Shown here in pieces: positions 19,658-22,222 of a DNA stretch of 22,222 bases; within the stretch, counting starts at the first letter, position 1, and every line of letters begins with the position of its first letter. Made by a program: the position numbers and the translations under genes. This DNA is from a virus: positions 1-22,222 of IMG/VR virus record IMGVR_UViG_3300045996_003090. The stretch is one strand, 5' to 3'. The notes under the pieces were generated by a model. That model searched no databases. It was not told the origin of the DNA and was given only the letters and a program-made list of their open reading frames with translations.

Positions 19658-20282
19658 TGGGGCGGGGAGGCTTGGTCAAGGCATCATGGACCGTCCACTT
19701 ACGTTTGAAGACTCTGTCCAAAATGAGCGAGGCGGGGATGCCCGTCTCGCGGGACCACTGCGCGAGCGTAAGGAGTCGGCCGCCGTGTTCGAGGATGCGA
19801 TTGCTGCGTCTGTTGTTGGCCTGATCCTCCTTGGTCGCCCAGCGGACGTTGCCCGGCTCATAGCCCTTACTGTTGTCGATGCGATCGATGGAGTGTTCGC
19901 CGCTCGGGGGGTCGCCGACCGCGACGGCGAACGCCTCGAACGACGCCCGCCACTCCGGGCATACGACGACGCCCCGGCCGCCGTACAGGTGATAGTTCTG
20001 CTGGGACGGGTAGGTGCATCGCGCTATGATCCCTGCCCAGACGCCGTACAGGCGCGTGCGGCGTCGGCCGTGCGTCCTGTTCCTCCGGGCGAGTACTTCG
20101 GAGTTGAGACATCCGCAACTGGCCGTCCGACTGAGGTTGGCGGCAAGGACGCGGGCGGTGTTGCCGCAGTCACAATCGCACGACCAGACGGTGCGCTTTT
20201 GCTTGCCCACGAGGACACTCTCGTGCGAGCGGGCGACGAGCCTACCGAACCGTTGCCCTGCAATGTTTTTGAACGCTGGCAT
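19635..20282 (-). CDS. HNH-type homing endonuclease with zinc-finger N-terminus (HNH2)
   Basis: The 215-residue protein lies against the tail operon. Residues 1-58 carry AGQRFGRLV and a Cys-rich finger (C35, C37, C39, C56, C58). The central nuclease region has the family pattern LYGVWAGIIARC (78-89), YHLYGGRGVVVCPEWRASF (97-115), SIDRIDN (131-137) and GYEPGNVRWAT (140-150), then N/R-rich residues. The C-terminus has a TLAQWSRETGIPASLILDRV helix-turn-helix-like DNA-binding segment. This is a common free-standing phage endonuclease type. AAGGG about 12 nt upstream may serve as ribosome-binding site but can pair in an 8-bp stem. Codon third positions look less GC-rich than in the neighbours. Its last codons lie antisense within the tail gene's new 3' end. 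Confidence 0.88.
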   Translation of the reverse strand: MPAFKNIAGQRFGRLVARSHESVLVGKQKRTVWSCDCDCGNTARVLAANLSRTASCGCLNSEVLARRNRTHGRRRTRLYGVWAGIIARCTYPSQQNYHLYGGRGVVVCPEWRASFEAFAVAVGDPPSGEHSIDRIDNSKGYEPGNVRWATKEDQANNRRSNRILEHGGRLLTLAQWSRETGIPASLILDRVFKRKWTVHDALTKPPRPIKLKSRK

Positions 20283-20291
20283 GCTAGCGCT

Positions 20292-20343
20292 GCCCTTGAA
20301 TGGGGGATTCTATTGACCCCATTGTACGCTACCTGTCAAGGGC
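20292..20343 (-). promoter_or_regulatory. structured leader of HNH2
   Basis: GCCCTTGA (20292-20299) pairs with TCAAGGGC (20336-20343), and inside it ATGGGG (20300-20305) pairs with CCCCAT (20317-20322). On the - strand the putative ribosome-binding site AAGGG lies in the outer stem, so translation could be gated by folding. A perfect TTGACA (20334-20339, - strand) is also present, but no well-spaced -10 follows it. Confidence 0.45.
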
Positions 20344-20375
20344 GTTACACCCCCGTCTACGCCACCTCGACGTAA
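20343..20375 (+). pseudogene. orphan 3' end of the tail gene (RYTPVYATST-stop)
   Basis: This 33-nt remnant encodes RYTPVYATST and TAA, is not attached to any gene body, and is followed at once by GGAGG and the next start. It is best read as the original end of the 19157 gene, left behind when the HNH2 cassette entered at or near CGTTACACC. Confidence 0.75.
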
Positions 20376-20384
20376 GGAGGCCGC

Positions 20385-21884
20385 ATGCTGGGCCGCTACG
20401 TCGATCTGGGCAACCCGGTCGCCGGCCACCCCCTCAACGAGGGCCTGATCTCGTGGTGGCTGCCGCTGCCGAACAACCAGGGCGGCGGGACGCTGTTCGA
20501 CCTGAAGAGGAAGTACGACGGGGCGCTCAACAACGGCCCGGCGTGGGCGCCCGGCCCGAACGCCTTCGCCTCGCTGGACTTCGTGCGGGCCTCCGACCAG
20601 TTCGTCGAGGCGGACTACGCGCCGCTGTCCGCCCTGAGCTGCACGTTCTGGTTCCGCCCCAACTCCCTGGTCAACTACTTCGTGTGGGTGGACACCAACA
20701 ACGGGGCCTCCATCACCCAGGACGTGCGCGTCTACAGCGACTCGGGCGGCACGCTGCACGCCGACTGCAACGGCGCCGACACGACCGTCGCCGGGGTGGT
20801 CGCGGGGGCGTGGAACTTCGCGGCGCTGATTCGGACGGGCGCGGGGACCAACCTCCTGTATCTATGGCCACCCTCGGGCGGGCCGCTCGTCAGTCCGGCG
20901 ACAATGTCTAGCCTAGGTGTCGCCTCCACGAAGTTCCGCATAGGTCGCGCCAAGGACGGGCACGCCTGCGACGGCCGGGCGACCGACGTGCGGCTGTACT
21001 CCCGCGCCCTGGGCGCCGCCGAACTGCGGGGGCTGTACGAGCAGGGATTGCGCGGCCACCCCGACACGCTGAGGCGCTGGTCGCGGCGGGCGTACCTGTT
21101 CGGCACGGCGGGCGGCGGCGGCGGGGGCGTCGCCGGCACGCTGGCCGTGACGCTCGCCGCCCCGACGCTCGCGTCCGCGGGCGCCGCGGCCGTCGCGGGG
21201 GCGGCCTCCCCGACGGCGCCGAACGTGACGGCCGCCTCGGCCGGCACGGTCGCCGTGGCCGGCGCCGCCGCGCCGACGCTGCCCGGCCCGACGCTGGCCT
21301 CGGCGGGCGCGTCCGCCGTCGCCGGGGCCGCCTCGATCACCCTGGCCGCCGCCACGCTGTCGTCCGCGGGCGTCGCCCCCGTCGTCGGGACGCTGGCGCT
21401 GACCGTGCCCTTCGTGGCCACCGTCTCGGCGGGCACCGCGCCCGTCGTCGGCGCCGGCGGCGGCGCCACGCCCGCCCCGACGCTGTCCGCCGCGGGGGCC
21501 GCGCCGGTCGTCGGTGCGCTGGCCGGCACGCTGGCCGCCCCGACGCTCCAGGCCGGCTCGAGCACTTCCGCCAGCGGCACGCTTTCGGTTACACTGGACG
21601 CGGTCACACTTTCGGCGGCGGGTGCCGTGGCCGTCGCCGGGGCGTCGGCGGCCGTCGCCACGGCCCCGACGCTCGCCTCGGCCGGCGCCGCCGCCGTGGC
21701 CGGGCAGTCTTCGGCGACGCTGGCCGGCGTGATCCTGGCCGCCCTCGCGGCGGCGCCGGTGGCCGCCGAAGCCTCGGTCACTCTGCCGCCCCCGACGCTC
21801 GCCGCGGCCGGGGGCGAGACGCCGCCCGGGCCCGCGGCGGGGGCCGACTACTTCCGCCGTTACGTCCTATCCAGAAGGGGGTGA
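20385..21884 (+). CDS. LamG-like virion protein with eleven 21-residue repeats
   Basis: The 499-residue protein starts at ATG 20385, with GGAGG 4 nt upstream. Residues about 15-225 have a concanavalin/LamG-like layout (GLISWWLPLPNN, LSCTFWFRPNS, WNFAALIRTG, FRIGRAKDGHACDGRATDVRLYSRALGAAELRGLYEQG), a fold that often binds glycans. A Gly run (GTAGGGGGG) leads to eleven consecutive 21-residue Ala/Thr/Val/Gly-rich repeats (about 249-479), then a short basic end ADYFRRYVLSRRG. It probably lies on the tail or virion surface and may contact host polysaccharide; that is inference from fold and position. The repeats may form an extended beta-stalk. Confidence 0.8.
   Translation: MLGRYVDLGNPVAGHPLNEGLISWWLPLPNNQGGGTLFDLKRKYDGALNNGPAWAPGPNAFASLDFVRASDQFVEADYAPLSALSCTFWFRPNSLVNYFVWVDTNNGASITQDVRVYSDSGGTLHADCNGADTTVAGVVAGAWNFAALIRTGAGTNLLYLWPPSGGPLVSPATMSSLGVASTKFRIGRAKDGHACDGRATDVRLYSRALGAAELRGLYEQGLRGHPDTLRRWSRRAYLFGTAGGGGGGVAGTLAVTLAAPTLASAGAAAVAGAASPTAPNVTAASAGTVAVAGAAAPTLPGPTLASAGASAVAGAASITLAAATLSSAGVAPVVGTLALTVPFVATVSAGTAPVVGAGGGATPAPTLSAAGAAPVVGALAGTLAAPTLQAGSSTSASGTLSVTLDAVTLSAAGAVAVAGASAAVATAPTLASAGAAAVAGQSSATLAGVILAALAAAPVAAEASVTLPPPTLAAAGGETPPGPAAGADYFRRYVLSRRG
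21129..21821 (+). repeat. eleven tandem 63-bp coding repeats
   Basis: Eleven units of exactly 21 codons run without any indel. A typical unit reads VAGAASITLAAATLSSAGVAP. Positions of V-x-G at the start and S/A-A-G near the end are best conserved. Confidence 0.85.
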
Positions 21885-21887
21885 TCC

Positions 21888-22222
21888 TTGGCCATTCAGT
21901 TCAGCGAGGCCGTGCGTAACGCGCGGCTCGACGCCATCGAGAGCACGATCGGCACCTCGGCCGTGTTGAAGATCCGCAGCGGGGCCGTGCCCGCCAACGT
22001 GGCGGCGGCCGACGCCGGGACGGTCCTGTGTACGCTGTCCTTGCCCTCCGATTGGATGGCCGCCGCCGCCAGCGGGCAGAAGGCCAAGTCCGGCACCTGG
22101 GAGGACACGTCGGCCGACGCCACCGGCACGGCCGCCCACTTCCGGATCTACGCCTCCAACGGCACCACCGCCCACATGCAGGGGACCGTTACGGCGACGG
22201 GCGGCGGGGGAGATCTCCAATT
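21888..22222 (+). CDS. conserved phage tail-region protein, start only (partial)
   Basis: The frame from TTG 21888 stays open to the window edge (111 codons). It reads AIQFSEAVRNARLDAIESTI, VLKIRSGAVPANVAAADAGT, LPSDWMAAAASGQKAKSGTW and GTAAHFRIYASNGTTAHMQG. From memory this is a well-conserved phage family found near tail fibre genes and usually annotated hypothetical. AAGGGGGTGATCC before the TTG gives a strong ribosome-binding site, and the start lies 3 nt after the previous stop. The C-terminus is outside the window. Confidence 0.85.
   Translation, partial: MAIQFSEAVRNARLDAIESTIGTSAVLKIRSGAVPANVAAADAGTVLCTLSLPSDWMAAAASGQKAKSGTWEDTSADATGTAAHFRIYASNGTTAHMQGTVTATGGGGDLQ

Noticed and set aside
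1-22222. CRISPR arrays, insertion sequences or an attachment site
   Set aside because: No spaced identical repeats, transposase, terminal inverted repeats or integrase were seen. The tRNA-like element is complete at both ends and not evidence of an att core.

Overview
The window is the virion-structural half of a tailed double-stranded DNA phage or prophage from a very GC-rich bacterium. The host is probably a planctomycete of the Gemmataceae. The clue is the gene at 54-752, which belongs to the paralogous 'SEWL...SDRKLRLF...RLAVLADALEE...HVRGCW' (TIGR02996-type) family that is expanded in that group. No integrase, lysis, replication or repressor gene is visible, so prophage and free phage cannot be told apart.

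Layout, almost entirely on the + strand: a short left flank with the host-type gene and small ORFs (1-1209); the packaging module (small terminase 1224-1631, unknown 1635-2222, large terminase 2227-3597); two small unknown genes; a FlbD-like/coiled-coil protein (4192-4809); a tRNA-like element (4910-5016); a very long portal (5044-7980) with SAP-like and ADP-ribosyltransferase-like C-terminal segments; a small ORF; a strongly folded intergenic region; the protease/scaffold (8322-9239); HNH endonuclease 1 (9311-9712); decoration protein; major capsid protein (10256-11542); connector and completion proteins; tail tube; tail assembly chaperones G and GT joined by a canonical -1 frameshift site at CCCAAAC (14065-14071); a short tape measure; a structural protein; a divergent lipoprotein moron on the - strand (16515-16808) with its own promoter; a tail fibre; further tail or host-contact proteins; HNH endonuclease 2 on the - strand (19635-20282); a LamG-like protein with eleven 21-residue repeats; and the start of another tail protein at the right edge. 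The gene order and the G/GT frameshift fit a siphovirus with a lambda/HK97-type head.

The most striking observation concerns the two HNH genes. Each sits at one end of a structural gene, and each junction carries a second, sequence-diverged copy of that gene end. At HNH2 the tail gene ends in RYTPIFATST, while on the far side of the cassette an orphan copy still reads RYTPVYATST-stop just before the next ribosome-binding site; five of the ten sense codons differ silently. At HNH1 the orphan initiation region of the decoration gene (AGAGAGGTG, 4 nt, GTG CCT GAC) is left upstream, and a diverged copy with the same spacing (AGAGAGGTG, 4 nt, ATC CCG GAT) precedes the gene body. In both cases the 3' end of the HNH reading frame runs into the copy now used by the target gene. 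This looks like a natural 'cut and restore' design for free-standing homing endonucleases: the element replaces the end of the gene it invades with a recoded version.

No stretch above about 300 bases lacks a gene. The largest gaps are 4810-5043 (tRNA-like element), 8172-8321 (tandem hairpins) and 20283-20384 (HNH2 leader and orphan gene end). Long open frames on the - strand and in other + frames are shadows caused by high GC at third positions.
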